Source of the DNA: an uncultured Lachnospiraceae bacterium
Lineage (GTDB): Bacteria; Bacillota; Clostridia; Lachnospirales; Lachnospiraceae
Assembly (NCBI GenBank): GCA_900546325.1
Contig: URCR01000001.1
Location: forward strand, 128,911 to 192,910
DNA: 64,000 nt
Direction: 5' to 3'
Under the pieces are notes generated by a model, which saw only the letters and a list, made by a program, of their open reading frames with translations, was not told the origin of the DNA and did no database searches. The position numbers were made by a program, and so were the translations under genes. The number at the start of each line of letters is the position of its first letter. The first letter of the stretch is position 1. Below, piece after piece: positions 36,601 through 44,880 of this stretch.

Positions 36601-38235
36601 TTACTTATTTCCGTACATTTCATTGATTTCTTCTGTTGCCTTTGCTCCACCTGCTTTTTCCCACTCTTCAACAAGTGTATCAAAATAATCGATATCCTTA
36701 TCTCCTACGATAATCTTTGTGAAACCTTCTGTAAGAATATCATCCAGTGTGCTACCTGAACTTAAAAGTGTTTCCGTAGCTGGTCCCCACATAGCATCTT
36801 TAATGTATTCTTCATTATCAATCATTTCTTTTGAAATTTTATATGCCGCTTTAGGACCACCCTGCTGACAGTAATCGCCTACTCCTGTCGAAGCACCATT
36901 TTTAATAAAATCCACACTATTCTTATACTTGATTCCATCTTTTCCAAGTGCTGTTGGATCTTCATCCAATCCTACCTTTAATGTATCTGTCACTTTCACA
37001 AACTGATTATAGTCTGTATTTGGATTGATAACACGTAGTGCATAAGGAATATTCGTATATGCATTCTTAAACAGATCATTAATCATCTCTTTGCTTACCT
37101 GATCTGGTTCATCCATACACCGCGCATAAAAATTAAGAAGTTTAACAACTGCTTCTGGATTCTTACAATTTTTATTTACTACAATATAACCATAATTAGC
37201 AAAACTTACCGGTGCTTTTACAGTTTCACCATTTGCAGAAGGAATTTTGTATGCTTCAAAAATAGAATCTTTTCCATTGTTTGATACCATATTCGGGCCT
37301 GGATCATATCCCCAATATTGATAATATGGACTTACACCAACTTCACTATTCAACTCACCTTGAAGCATTTTTTCTAAATCTTTTGTTGCAAATTGCGGAT
37401 CCACAATTCCTTCTTTGTACCATTCAGAATATGCTTCTAATGCTTCTTTCATTTCTGGCTGTACAGAGCCATATCCCAATTCCCCATTCTCAGATTCTAC
37501 CCAAATACTTGGATAAGCTCCCCATGCAGGTGCTAAGACCTTTAGACCAATCAAATCTTGGTTCTCTGTCAAACCATATCCACCATATTCCTTTTGGAAT
37601 GTTTTTGCAATGTTAATCACATCATCCATTGTCTTAGGATCTGCAAGACCTAACTTTTCTTTCCAGTCTTTACGAATCCAAATCTGTGACGGTTGATCAA
37701 TGATTCCATAAGAAAGTTGTGGTATCCCATACAGCTTTCCATTTAATTTTCCAGTTTCAAATGTATCACTTTCTTGCTCCATGTATCCTTTGATCAAGTC
37801 TGAAGCATATTTATCATACACTTCTGTCAAATCCCAAATCAAATCTGCTTCTTGTAATTCCCTAAGTTGCTGGGAATTAACAAAAAACACATCTGGAATG
37901 CTTCCATCTGCAATGGATAAATTTAATTTTGTGCTATAATCATTGCTTACCCAGTCATTTACTACTTTAATATTAAATTGCTCTTTGTATGCACGATACC
38001 AAGGGTTATCATCGTAGCTATCCCCTTCATCCCATTGAATTCCCGCATTTTCCGGAAGCACAGTACTAATTGTCACTTCTTCTTCATATGGATCCCATAA
38101 TCCCTCTGGCACTTCCACCGCTTTCTGCGGCTTTTTGTCTTTTGCATTTCCACCAGCGTTTCCACTCTTCATGCATCCAGTCACTCCAACCACCATAGTA
38201 GCAGCCAATAAGACCGAAATAATTCTTCTTCTCAT
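36601..38235 (-). CDS. Extracellular sugar-binding lipoprotein of the ABC importer (LplA-like)
   Basis: 544 residues. The signal peptide has the lipobox VTGC (lipidated Cys about 21). The mature protein begins with an N/K-rich linker, then VTISTVLPENAGIQW and IPDVFFVNSQQLRELQEADLIWDLT, typical of the large LplA/YtcQ-type solute-binding proteins that hold oligosaccharides. AAAGGAGGAG precedes the ATG. First gene of the importer/GH110/GH109/GH35 unit, divergent from yesM across 241 bp. The ligand is inferred from the downstream enzymes to be a Gal- or GalNAc-capped glycan. Confidence 0.94.
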   Translation of the reverse strand: MRRRIISVLLAATMVVGVTGCMKSGNAGGNAKDKKPQKAVEVPEGLWDPYEEEVTISTVLPENAGIQWDEGDSYDDNPWYRAYKEQFNIKVVNDWVSNDYSTKLNLSIADGSIPDVFFVNSQQLRELQEADLIWDLTEVYDKYASDLIKGYMEQESDTFETGKLNGKLYGIPQLSYGIIDQPSQIWIRKDWKEKLGLADPKTMDDVINIAKTFQKEYGGYGLTENQDLIGLKVLAPAWGAYPSIWVESENGELGYGSVQPEMKEALEAYSEWYKEGIVDPQFATKDLEKMLQGELNSEVGVSPYYQYWGYDPGPNMVSNNGKDSIFEAYKIPSANGETVKAPVSFANYGYIVVNKNCKNPEAVVKLLNFYARCMDEPDQVSKEMINDLFKNAYTNIPYALRVINPNTDYNQFVKVTDTLKVGLDEDPTALGKDGIKYKNSVDFIKNGASTGVGDYCQQGGPKAAYKISKEMIDNEEYIKDAMWGPATETLLSSGSTLDDILTEGFTKIIVGDKDIDYFDTLVEEWEKAGGAKATEEINEMYGNK

Positions 38236-38476
38236 TTTTCTCCTCCTTTATTTTCATACTTTCTGAAATTTGTTAAATTCATTATTATAAATTTTTGTAT
38301 CTAAATCCATATGAATTTTTTCATTTTTTATAATATCTTTACATAGTCAATACATTCTTATAAATTTTTATAAAAAAAGCAAAACTTTATAACTCTCTCA
38401 ATTGAATTTTCTGCTTCCAAACGATATACTATTTAGAAGAAATTACAAAAAAATATTCACTGTAAGGGGAATTTTT

Positions 38477-40216
38477 ATGCATGCTCAAAATACATTATTA
38501 AAAAAAATTGTTATACTTTTTATAGCACTCTTACTTCCTTTATTGCTAATCGGATTCACAGCACTTTACTATGGAAATCAAATTTTAAGAAAGCAGGCCC
38601 TTTCCTCTATTGACTCTAATAGTACAACATATATTTCACATTTAGATAATTCCATGTATACCATTTATACTACTGCCTTTAATTTAGCTACTCAGACGAA
38701 CCTCCAAAAATTTGCTACCAATCACTCTGGTTTATCAACTTATGAGCAGGGATTTCAAGCAAATCTATTGAGAGAGCAATTGTCTACCGCCCAATCTTCA
38801 CTTCCGTTTTGTGAATCTACCCACATTTATTTTAGAGATTTGGGAAAAATTTATAATTCTTCGGGCTATGAAACAGGGAGTTTTTCTGAACTCTCAAAAG
38901 AAGATTTTTCTCAGTTCAAAAGTAGTGTGCAAGAAAAGGGTGCCTTACATAACTATGATAATCCTTTGACCAATCAGAAAGAATTATCTTATTTGCTTAT
39001 GCCTTCCTCCAACGCAAGTTACGGTATCAGTTTTGTTCTTTCAAAAGAAGAACTCACCCAATACTTAGAAGACAACATAGCCTATCCCGGAGAGAAATTT
39101 CTTTTCACCAACGAAAGGAATTTCTTGCTTACAAATTTTCAAAGTAATAAACGCACATTTTATGAAGATTTTATTTACAAAACAATAAAAAACAGCGATA
39201 TTTTCTTGGGATATCCTGTAGTCAAAGTGGATACTACTGATTATTATGTTTTTTCGTATGAATTATCACATACCTCATTGCGATACATACGCCTTGTCCC
39301 TACGAATGCGATTTTGAATAGTACACGGATTCTTCCAACTTTTATGTTTGTATTCTCTATTGTATTATCACTTGTCTGCATCATATTCTTTATTGCTGTT
39401 TATAAGATCATTCACAAACCATACGTCCATCTTTTAAATGCATTCAATGGTGTAGAACAAGGAATTTTTGATACCAAAATCACTGATTTTAACAGCCCAG
39501 ATTTTGCTTATCTATATCATTCATTTAACAACATGACCTCCAAACTAAGCCGTCTGATCGAGCAGGATTATAACCAGAAAATGTTGCTACAGAAGGCCGA
39601 ATTAAAACAGCTTCAGGCGCAGATCAATCCTCACTTTCTATATAACAGTTTTTTCATGCTGCAGCGCATGATTAAGATGGGGTTATCTGAAGAATCCCAG
39701 GAAATGGCAAGCGCACTCGGAAAATATTTTCGCTATCTCACTCGAAACAGTATGGACAATGTCACATTAGAGACCGAGTATGAGCACGCAAAAACTTACG
39801 CATACATTCAAGGATTGCGATTCGCAGGGCGGATCCAGATTGAATTCGAAGATCTCCCCGCCGGATTTCAACATTTGCCGGTTCCAAAGCTGATTCTTCA
39901 GCCGCTGTTGGAAAATGCTTTCAATTATGGATTAACTAACAAAATGGAAAACGGTCTTTTAAAAGTACATTTCCTTCACTCGGAAGACTCTCTGACAATT
40001 ATTGTAGAAGATAACGGAGAGGAACTGACAGATGAACTGTTACAGTCATTAGAGGAGAAACTAAATGCTGCAAAAGATACATCAACCGATTATGAAATGA
40101 CCGGTCTTCTAAATATCCAGCGAAGACTTGCCATTTTCTCAGACTATACTTATTCACTTAATATTTCCCGCTCAGACATGGGAGGACTTTGTGTTTCCAT
40201 ATGCCTGCGGGATTGA
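38477..40216 (+). CDS. YesM-type sensor histidine kinase
   Basis: 579 residues. Two membrane helices (about 12-35 and 285-310) flank a roughly 250-residue extracytoplasmic sensor domain. A HAMP-like stretch follows, then the His_kinase family start LKQLQAQINPHFLYNSFFMLQRM (phospho-His in NPHFLYN), and the ATP-binding LILQPLLENAFNYGL. The chosen ATG has AAGGGGA upstream; the frame opens 75 bp earlier without a ribosome site. It is coupled to yesN 16 bp downstream and divergent from the importer operon, which it most likely controls in response to an external glycan. Confidence 0.93.
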   Translation: MHAQNTLLKKIVILFIALLLPLLLIGFTALYYGNQILRKQALSSIDSNSTTYISHLDNSMYTIYTTAFNLATQTNLQKFATNHSGLSTYEQGFQANLLREQLSTAQSSLPFCESTHIYFRDLGKIYNSSGYETGSFSELSKEDFSQFKSSVQEKGALHNYDNPLTNQKELSYLLMPSSNASYGISFVLSKEELTQYLEDNIAYPGEKFLFTNERNFLLTNFQSNKRTFYEDFIYKTIKNSDIFLGYPVVKVDTTDYYVFSYELSHTSLRYIRLVPTNAILNSTRILPTFMFVFSIVLSLVCIIFFIAVYKIIHKPYVHLLNAFNGVEQGIFDTKITDFNSPDFAYLYHSFNNMTSKLSRLIEQDYNQKMLLQKAELKQLQAQINPHFLYNSFFMLQRMIKMGLSEESQEMASALGKYFRYLTRNSMDNVTLETEYEHAKTYAYIQGLRFAGRIQIEFEDLPAGFQHLPVPKLILQPLLENAFNYGLTNKMENGLLKVHFLHSEDSLTIIVEDNGEELTDELLQSLEEKLNAAKDTSTDYEMTGLLNIQRRLAIFSDYTYSLNISRSDMGGLCVSICLRD

Positions 40217-40232
40217 TTTCAGGAGGTACTCT

Positions 40233-41864
40233 ATGCGTTTATTAATTGTAGATGACGAACATTATATTGTAAATTATCTGACCGATCTTATTGAGGAACA
40301 GCATTTTCCTGATCTGGAGATTTACAAATGCTATTCCGGCAAAGAGGCGCTCTCCCTGATTCAGACTTCCTTGATCGATCTGATGCTGCTGGACATCCAT
40401 ATGCCCGGAATGTCCGGGCTTGAAGTAGCCTCTCAGGTCTCGGAACAACTGCCGCGCTGCCGTATCATTTTTCTGACAGCTTATGACAGTTTTGATCACA
40501 TTTATGAATCTAACAAATTAGAGCATACCCGCTATCTTCTGAAAACGGAGGATGATGAAGTCATTCTGAAGGAGATTTCTCACACTTTAGAAGAACTGGA
40601 GGAAGAAAGTAATAAGCTCCTTCTTCTGTCGGAAGCTCAGCAGAAAGCTTTTCTGCTTTCTCATCTTCTTCAGCAGAATATTTTAAAAGGGATTGTAGCC
40701 GGACATTCCATTGAAAAACTGGAACGAGAATTAAAAATTGCCGGTTCGGACTTTACGCTAGATTTGCACCGACCTGTTTATCTGATGTATACACAGGTAC
40801 ACTATAAAACATTGGATGAGACAAACCTTACCAATTCTACTTACACACTGCAATATCTTCAGTTGATCCGCAAGCTTCTGGAAGGAAAGTTTCAATTTTC
40901 CATGCTGGACTTTGGAAAAGGAACGTTACTCTTGTTTTTCCAGCCATTGCAGCCATTCTCTTCCGAGTATGCGTTTTTGCAGTCTGTTGCAAATGATTTT
41001 GGAGATTACTACTTTACGAAATACCGAAGGCGTGTCACAACCGTTCTCTATCCGGAAGTTTCCGAATGGAACGAGGTCTGCAGCCGTTTTCATAAAATGC
41101 AGCAATATGCCGAATTGTCCGGCGATGCGGTTCCTCTCATCTACCCTTCTGACTCCACGCATGAGGATAATACGGTAGACACTTTACCCGCCGAAGTTTC
41201 CATAGACAGAGTTTCTCTTGAGAAAAAGCTGCAGGAGCTTTCTTTCTATCTTTATCAGGGCGCTGAGAAAGATTATTTACATACTCTGAAAAGTTTGTGT
41301 GCCGAGTGCACCCGCATCCGCAGTATGCACAGCATCTCTGCCATCAAGACATATACCTCTGTTTCTCTGCTGCTGATGCAGTACATTGATTTATATCAGC
41401 TGCAAGGAAAAATCGCTTCCAAAATTGCACTTTATCCTTTATACTACATACACGATTTTTCCTCCTGGAAAGAGGCATTCCGTTATCTGGAAAAATTATC
41501 GGGCCAGATTTTTGACATCCTGCATTCAAAAAAACTGGACCGCAATGAACAGCTGGTCCAGAAAATCAAAACTTATATTCGCGATCACATTTCCGAGTCA
41601 CTGACACTCACTACGATTTCGCGAATTGTAAATTATAATGAAGCGTATATTTCACGGCTTTTTAAACAGATTAACGGAATGGGGATTTCCGAATATATCT
41701 CCCTTGAGCGTATTAACAAAGCCAAAGATCTGCTTGTGACCACATCCGATTCCATGCAAAATATCGCAGCCGCCACCGGCTTTGATACGGCGCAGTATTT
41801 TTCACTCGTCTTCAAGAAAACTACCGGTGTCTCACCAAGCGAATATCGGCGGTCACATATGTAA
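40233..41864 (+). CDS. YesN-type response regulator with AraC DNA-binding domain
   Basis: 543 residues. The receiver domain (1-120) has LLIVDDEHYIVNYL and the phospho-Asp in LMLLDIHMPGMSG. The lysine position that normally reads KP is RYLLKTEDDE here. A long middle region follows. The C-terminal AraC domain (about 440-540) has LTLTTISRIVNYNEAYISRLFKQ and IAAATGFDTAQYFSLVFKK ending TTGVSPSEYRR. AGGAGG precedes the ATG at 40233, so the longer open frame overlapping yesM is not used. It is the expected activator of the divergent glycan operon. Confidence 0.93.
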   Translation: MRLLIVDDEHYIVNYLTDLIEEQHFPDLEIYKCYSGKEALSLIQTSLIDLMLLDIHMPGMSGLEVASQVSEQLPRCRIIFLTAYDSFDHIYESNKLEHTRYLLKTEDDEVILKEISHTLEELEEESNKLLLLSEAQQKAFLLSHLLQQNILKGIVAGHSIEKLERELKIAGSDFTLDLHRPVYLMYTQVHYKTLDETNLTNSTYTLQYLQLIRKLLEGKFQFSMLDFGKGTLLLFFQPLQPFSSEYAFLQSVANDFGDYYFTKYRRRVTTVLYPEVSEWNEVCSRFHKMQQYAELSGDAVPLIYPSDSTHEDNTVDTLPAEVSIDRVSLEKKLQELSFYLYQGAEKDYLHTLKSLCAECTRIRSMHSISAIKTYTSVSLLLMQYIDLYQLQGKIASKIALYPLYYIHDFSSWKEAFRYLEKLSGQIFDILHSKKLDRNEQLVQKIKTYIRDHISESLTLTTISRIVNYNEAYISRLFKQINGMGISEYISLERINKAKDLLVTTSDSMQNIAAATGFDTAQYFSLVFKKTTGVSPSEYRRSHM

Positions 41865-41928
41865 CATAATATAAACTTTTCCAGTATAGAATTCCTCAGC
41901 TTCTCGTTAAATTTATGGAGGTATGAAT

Positions 41929-42279
41929 ATGAAAAGGTGTATATCATTCATTTTAATATTGGTCTGCGTATTCGGATTAGCAGGCTGCAGCCATCGAACT
42001 ATGGATTATATCATCGAACATGAGCCGAGTATTACCGGAATTGTTGAAAAAGTCGAAGAGAACTTTATTATGATTTATATCAACACAGAGGGTTATCCGA
42101 ATGGAGCGAGTTGTAAAGTCTCATTAGATGTAGAAAATGATGACAGCTATACAGATGTTTCTGTTGGCGATGAAGTTGTTGTGTACTACAATGGCGAAAT
42201 CGCAGAAAGTGCCCCGTTACAAATCAATACTGTATATGGCATTACATTGAAAACTCCGGCAAATCGAGATATTGAGTAA
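41929..42279 (+). CDS. Small predicted lipoprotein
   Basis: 116 residues. The signal peptide KRCISFILILVCVFGLAGC carries a lipobox LAGC, followed by a compact beta-rich domain (ITGIVEKVEENFIMIYIN, VSVGDEVVVYYNG). This resembles the OB-like DUF3221 type of small Gram-positive lipoproteins, but I cannot assign it firmly. ATGs at 41923 and 41929 are both possible; GGAGG spacing favours 41929. It lies downstream of yesN beyond a 19-bp sequence shared with 28731-28749. Confidence 0.7.
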   Translation: MKRCISFILILVCVFGLAGCSHRTMDYIIEHEPSITGIVEKVEENFIMIYINTEGYPNGASCKVSLDVENDDSYTDVSVGDEVVVYYNGEIAESAPLQINTVYGITLKTPANRDIE

Positions 42280-42354
42280 ATTCTCAGTTTGTCAATATTT
42301 TTCACGATTTTGGAGAACGGAAAGAAGAACTATTTCAGCACAAAGGCTACCAGA

Positions 42355-42382
42355 TTTCGTTATTTTATAGTTATCTAAAGGA
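42355..42382 (+). repeat. 28-bp direct repeat, left copy
   Basis: TTTCGTTATTTTATAGTTAT and the next 8 bp match 44650-44677 with one difference. Both copies encode SLFYSYLKE in an open frame. The pair flanks the structured element and the sigma/anti-sigma operon. Confidence 0.75.
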
Positions 42383-42514
42383 GCGCGATACTGTCTGAAT
42401 AGTTTATATATTGCTATGCAAAACTATCCAAAAACGGTTCCCGGATAGAAAATCTTTCAGAATGCTAAATTTGACAATTCAAACGTCTTTCGTTAGAATG
42501 AAGATGTAAATAAG

Positions 42515-42675
42515 GCACTACTGATAGTTGGTTAGTCCCAATTATTTAATTACTTAAAAAAGTAACCGCATTCCTTGGGCCAGGGGCGGTTACTTTTTTG
42601 ATTGATTTATATATGCAATCAGAGGGTTCAGTCCCTCTGTTGAAGGACTAACCTCCTACTCTTCTCATGTAGTGC
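42515..42675 (-). other. Nested three-stem structure, possible decayed type I toxin transcript
   Basis: Three levels of pairing are visible. GCACTAC/GTAGTGC (42515-42521, 42669-42675) encloses GGTTAGTCC/GGACTAACC (42530-42538, 42645-42653). That stem encloses a 14-bp stem (42556-42569 with 42586-42599) and an 8-bp stem (42620-42639). On the minus strand the long-range stem covers a GGAGG ribosome site, and a short frame ends LIAYINQSKK just before the terminator-like stem. A sequestered ribosome site near a short hydrophobic frame recalls type I toxin mRNAs, but no start codon remains. Confidence 0.45.
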
Positions 42676-42892
42676 TTTTTCTCATTTTAGCAAAGTCTTT
42701 CTTTTATGACGACATATTTATTGTGAAATATCGTCCATTAAAAATTCCAAAGTATAGTGAGAAATGGCATAGATGAGGGAAACATTATCGTTGATACTTT
42801 TTTTAATGTTTAAGAAAGTTTCAAGTTTTTCGTTTTCAGACGTAAGATTCTTAGAAAAATCTATAGTCTATAGGTGAGAGGAGGCTGATATA

Positions 42893-43453
42893 TTGGTGGA
42901 AGATAGTAAAATTATTGATTTGCTCTTTGCACGCAAGGAACAGGCACTGATACAATTATCGGAAAAATATGGAGCGGCGTGTGAGCGTATTGCAAGAAAT
43001 ATTTTAAAGAATCATCGTGATGCAGAGGAATGCGTAAATGATACATACCTTGCTATATGGAATACAATACCTCCCCAAAGTCCAAATCCGTTACGGGCGT
43101 ATATTTTCCGTATTACCCGAAATATATCTGTTGCAAAATACCATAAGAACACTTGTGTTAAGCGAAATAGTTACTATGATGTGGCATTGCAGGAATTGGA
43201 GAATTGTCTTACGGCCTCAATGACTGTTGAACAGGAAATAGAAGTAACTGAATTATCTAACTTGATTGACAATTTTCTTGAAACATTGGATAAAGAAAGT
43301 AGAATAATGTTTGTTCGTCGTTATTGGTATTCTGATAGTATTTCAGATATTGCAGAACGGTTTCAAATAAGTAATAACAATGTATCCGTTCGACTTTCAC
43401 GAATTAGAGAAAAATTAAAACGATATTTAAAGAGAGAGGATGTTGAAATATGA
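42893..43453 (+). CDS. ECF-like RNA polymerase sigma factor
   Basis: 186 residues. Region 2 is seen in LIQLSEKYGAACERIARNILKNHRDAEECVNDTYLAIWN; region 4 in NFLETLDKESRIMFVRRYWYSDSISDIAERFQISNNNVSVRLSRIREKLKRYL. The start codon is TTG (GTG follows) behind GAGAGGAGG. Its last 4 bp overlap the anti-sigma gene, the standard arrangement. The codons are much more A/T-rich than in flanking housekeeping genes, pointing to a foreign origin. It would direct transcription of a small regulon including itself (inference). Confidence 0.9.
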   Translation: MVEDSKIIDLLFARKEQALIQLSEKYGAACERIARNILKNHRDAEECVNDTYLAIWNTIPPQSPNPLRAYIFRITRNISVAKYHKNTCVKRNSYYDVALQELENCLTASMTVEQEIEVTELSNLIDNFLETLDKESRIMFVRRYWYSDSISDIAERFQISNNNVSVRLSRIREKLKRYLKREDVEI

Positions 43454-44484
43454 AAAAGAAGAATATATCAGAGGCGATTAGCAATATCAATAGTCAATAT
43501 ATTGAAGAAGCAATGGATTTTCAGGTGAAAAAACAAAGACTTAAAAAACATTCTATTATACAAAAAATTATTGCCGCGGCAGCTTCATTTATATTAGTAT
43601 TTAGCTTATCTATTTCGACATTGGTAGCGGCAGATTTTATGCCTGCTTATGAATTTCTCTATAGACTATCTCCGTCAGTGGCTCAAAAGTTAAAGCCTGT
43701 TAGAATGATAAGTGAGGATAATGGTATTAGAATGGAGGTTGTTTCTGCTTCTGTAGAGGGCAATGAGGCAAAAATACTTATTTCTGTACAAGACTTAGCG
43801 GGGGATAGAATTGATGAAACAACAGATTTATTTGATAGTTTTAGTATCAATACACCGTTTGAATGCAATAGTTCATGCGAAAATATAAAGTATGATTCAG
43901 AAACGAAAACAGCGACTTTCCTAATTTCTATATCGCAATGGAATAAGCATGATATTGCAGGCGAAAAAATTACTTTCCGTGCTCGAGAAATATTGAGTAA
44001 AAAAGAAACATATGATGCTGCAATGCCGACATTAAACTTGGATGAGATTGGCCGTTCTGCTGACACTTTTGTTCCGTATAGTGTTTCGGGAGGGGGCGGT
44101 TCAGATTATGAAAAGTATATAGAAGATTTTCAAGCTCTTGTATCTCACGGAGATATAACTTCGCCTGTTGCTGGTGTTACGCTTACTGCGATAGGATATG
44201 TGGAAGAAAAACTTCATATCCAAATCAGATATGATTCTATACTTGAAACGGATAATCATGGATATGTTTATTTGAAAAATAGTAATGGAGATATTCTTGG
44301 CTGTGATGCAGGTATTTCTTTCTCTGTAGATGAAGAACAAAAAGATATGTACAGTGAATATATTTTTGATTTATCAGACAAGGATATTTCAGATTATGTT
44401 CTCTATGGAAATTTTACAACAAGTAATGTGCACATCAAAGGGGATTGGAGTGTTACATTTCCGTTAGAGAGCGTAACTTTATAA
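43450..44484 (+). CDS. DUF4179-type anti-sigma factor
   Basis: 344 residues. The cytoplasmic N-terminus (about 1-38) is basic, one helix spans about 40-62 (IIAAAASFILVFSLSISTLVAA), and the rest is extracytoplasmic. The outer part begins PAYEFLYRLSPSVAQKLKPV...DNGIRMEVVSASVEGNEAKIL, which is characteristic of DUF4179 proteins encoded with sigma factors in Lachnospiraceae. By family and position it holds the sigma factor at the membrane and releases it on a signal. AT-rich like its partner. Confidence 0.87.
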   Translation: MKKKNISEAISNINSQYIEEAMDFQVKKQRLKKHSIIQKIIAAAASFILVFSLSISTLVAADFMPAYEFLYRLSPSVAQKLKPVRMISEDNGIRMEVVSASVEGNEAKILISVQDLAGDRIDETTDLFDSFSINTPFECNSSCENIKYDSETKTATFLISISQWNKHDIAGEKITFRAREILSKKETYDAAMPTLNLDEIGRSADTFVPYSVSGGGGSDYEKYIEDFQALVSHGDITSPVAGVTLTAIGYVEEKLHIQIRYDSILETDNHGYVYLKNSNGDILGCDAGISFSVDEEQKDMYSEYIFDLSDKDISDYVLYGNFTTSNVHIKGDWSVTFPLESVTL

Positions 44485-44880
44485 GGCATAAAATTATTTC
44501 AGCCGGCAATTTCGGATTGATATTTTATGAAAAGGAATATGAGCAGAATAGCAAGCATGGAACAGATTTTACATCGCTTCTGGTTGAGAAAAGGTATTTT
44601 CGAGAGATGCTCTAGCAGCGAAAACCCGCTAACCACAAGGGCTAACGGGTTTCGTTGTTTTATAGTTATCTAAAGGAATGAGAGTAAAGTATGCGTCTTC
44701 TCTTCAACGCTCTACTTTAAGAGGGGGGAGATAGTGATTACTTAATCAACTATCTGACTCTTAGTATAAAAGGAAAATGTGTCTAAAGTATGATTGTTTT
44801 CTAAAAGAAAGCGAAAATTTCTTAAAAAAAAATTAATATGAGCCTGCGGTTTTCGCGTGTGAAGGGAGGATGTTTTTGTG
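44485..44880. other. Gene-free stretch after the anti-sigma gene
   Basis: It holds an imperfect hairpin at about 44624-44651 (AACCCG with CGGGTT), likely the operon terminator, and directly after it the right copy of the 28-bp repeat. The rest to 44880 is AT-rich with short frames only. No gene is recognised. Confidence 0.6.
44650..44677 (+). repeat. 28-bp direct repeat, right copy
   Basis: It matches 42355-42382 at 27 of 28 positions, 2,295 bp away, in the same orientation. Confidence 0.75.

Larger units (their letters stand above)
42280..42892. other. Gene-free stretch with coding debris and a structured element
   Basis: From 42276 an open frame without a start codon encodes about 40 residues (ending GYQISLFYSYLKERDTV, stop 42396-42398) that look like the end of a lost gene. 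The last part of this debris (42355-42382) recurs at 44650-44677. The three-stem structure at 42515-42675 follows, then AT-rich sequence leading to the sigma-factor gene. I see no further gene. Confidence 0.6.

Noticed and set aside
34799..38235. A missing ATPase as evidence that the importer is broken
   Set aside because: LplABC-type importers normally lack their own ATPase and share an MsmX-like one, so absence here is ordinary.
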